DNA from: Trichoplax adhaerens
Taxonomy: Eukaryota; Placozoa; Uniplacotomia; Trichoplacea; Trichoplacidae
Direction: 5' to 3'
Assembly (NCBI RefSeq): GCF_000150275.1
Contig: NW_002060968.1
Coordinates: 641,185-705,184 of the forward strand
Length of the DNA: 64,000 nt
The notes under the pieces are model-generated. The model was not told the origin of the DNA. It worked only from the letters and a program-made list of their open reading frames with translations, and did not search any database. The position numbers and the translations under genes were made by a program. Each line of letters begins with the position of its first letter. Within the stretch, counting starts at the first letter, position 1. This document shows, one piece after another, positions 62,770 through 64,000 of the stretch.

Positions 62770-64000
62770 TATCGATGAAACTGCTCTCTACGAAGTAAAA
62801 TACAACGACAAGATGCCGGGCTCGACTGTCCTAATGAACATAATACCTATTGGTCAAACTGCTTTCTACGTAGTAAAATACGATGACAAGATGCCGGACT
62901 CGACTGTGCTAATGAACATAATAGCTATGGATGAAGCTGCTCTCTACGTAGTAAAATACGATGACAAGATGCCGGACTCAACTGTACTAATCAACATAAT
63001 AGCTATGGACGAAGCTGCTTTCTACTTAGTAAAATACGATGGCAAGATGCCGGACTCGACTGTGCTAATGAACATAATAGCTATGGATGAAGCTGCTCTC
63101 TACGTAGTAAAATACAATTCCAAGTTGCCGGACTCAACTGTACTAATCAACATAATAGCTATGGACGAAGCTGCTTTCTACTTAGTAAAATACGATGACA
63201 AGATGCCGGACTCGACTATACTAATCAACATAATACCTATTGGTCAAACTGCTCTCTAGGTAGTAAAATACAATTCCAAGATGCCGGACTCGACTATACT
63301 AATCAACATAATACCTATTGGTCAAACTGCTCTCTAGGTAGTAAAATACAATTCCAAGATGCCGGACTCGACTATACTAATCAACATAATACCTATTGGT
63401 CAAACTGCTCTCTAGGTAGTAAAATACAATTCCAAGATGCCGGACTCGACTGTACTAATCAACATAATAGCTATCGATGAAGCTGCTCTCTACGTAGTAA
63501 AATACAATTCCAAGTTGTCGGACTCAACTGTACTAATCAACATAATAGCTATGGATGAAGCTGCTCTCTACGCAGTAAAATACAATTCTAAAGATGCCGG
63601 ACTCGACCGTGCTAATCAACATAATACCTATTGGTCAAACTGCTCTTTAGGTAGTAAAATACAATTCCAAGATGCCGGACTCGACTGTACTAATCAACAT
63701 AATAGCTATGGATGAAGCTGCTCTCTACGTAGTAAAATACGATGACAAGATGCCGGACTCGACTGTGCTAATGAACATAATAGCTATTGATGAAGCTGCT
63801 CTCTACGCAGTAAAATACAATTCCAAGATGCCGGACTCGACTGTACTAATGAAAATAATAAGTATAGTAGAGTCCGGCATCCTGTAATTCTACAATTTTA
63901 CTAGCTATTGGTCAAACTGCTCTCTAAGTAGTAAAATACAATGACAAGATGCCGGACTCTACTGTACTGTACTAATGAACATAATAGCTATTGATGAAGC
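62770..64000. repeat. 78-base tandem (minisatellite) array, continues past window end
   Basis: About 15 units. The ATGCCGGACTC core recurs at 62813, 62891, 62969, 63047, 63125, 63203, 63281, 63359, 63437, 63515, 63594, 63672, 63750 and 63828, then 63949 after an interruption. The spacing is 78 except one 79. Two unit types alternate: one with ATGGATGAAGCTGC, the other with ATTGGTCAAACTGC. Because 78 is divisible by three, most units translate without stops (MPDSTVLMNIIAMDEAALY...). However, TAG occurs in units near 63257, 63335, 63413 and 63647, and a one-base insertion shifts frame near 63590. I therefore read it as non-coding satellite DNA. Confidence 0.85.

Noticed and set aside
62813-63259. 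148-residue repeat protein
   Set aside because: The repeat unit is a multiple of three, so open frames arise by default. Neighbouring units carry TAG and a frameshift.
62770-64000. CRISPR array
   Set aside because: Units are contiguous with no unique spacers and the DNA is eukaryotic.
1-64000. tRNA and rRNA genes
   Set aside because: I looked for cloverleaf signatures (such as GGTTCGA with matching arms) and rRNA-like conserved blocks and found none convincing; a dedicated scan could still find one.

Overview
This window is AT-rich animal nuclear DNA. It holds intron-dense genes (35-36 exons, mostly 50-250 base introns with GT-AG borders), single-exon rhodopsin-type GPCRs, an Apaf-1-type NB-ARC protein and a P5B-type P-ATPase pair. 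No bacterial features such as operons or Shine-Dalgarno sites are seen. The mix of tandemly expanded GPCRs, Apaf-1-like and Sel1-repeat genes with short introns and low GC fits an early-branching metazoan. I infer a placozoan (Trichoplax/Hoilungia type), which the sequence alone cannot prove.

Layout. (1) 94-2480: a decayed BTB-Kelch gene with several stops, split by a 417-base solo LTR that has a perfect 5-base target duplication. (2) 2500-20100: mostly empty DNA holding three class A GPCR genes, all on the minus strand; the third is frameshifted by a 22-base insertion. (3) 21280-24300: repeat-rich zone with a third, diverged LTR copy, a dimeric ~345-base tandem repeat and degenerate protein-like fragments. 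(4) 24375-33121 and 34803-44542: two tandem P5B ATPase genes (ATP13A family), assembled here exon by exon. Of 35 corresponding exon pairs, 26 have identical length. The upstream copy has PPQLP where the downstream one has the P5B-typical PPALP. The downstream copy has one TAA in an otherwise open frame and a solo LTR in an intron. (5) 45862-51016 minus: a 13-exon Apaf-1-like NB-ARC gene with a probable C-terminal beta-propeller; its N-terminal domain was not found. (6) 55166-56836 plus and 58531-60180 minus: two convergent intronless Sel1-repeat paralogs, one with an N-myristoylation-like start. (7) 60200-64000: visibly less AT-rich DNA ending in ACTGTA palindromes and a 78-base tandem array that runs off the window.

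The genes do not form one pathway. The common theme is local tandem duplication followed by divergence or decay: three GPCRs, two P5B ATPases and two Sel1 proteins, with LTR insertions adding to the damage. All exon joins were chosen by hand from splice consensus, reading phase and homology between copies; no transcript data were available.
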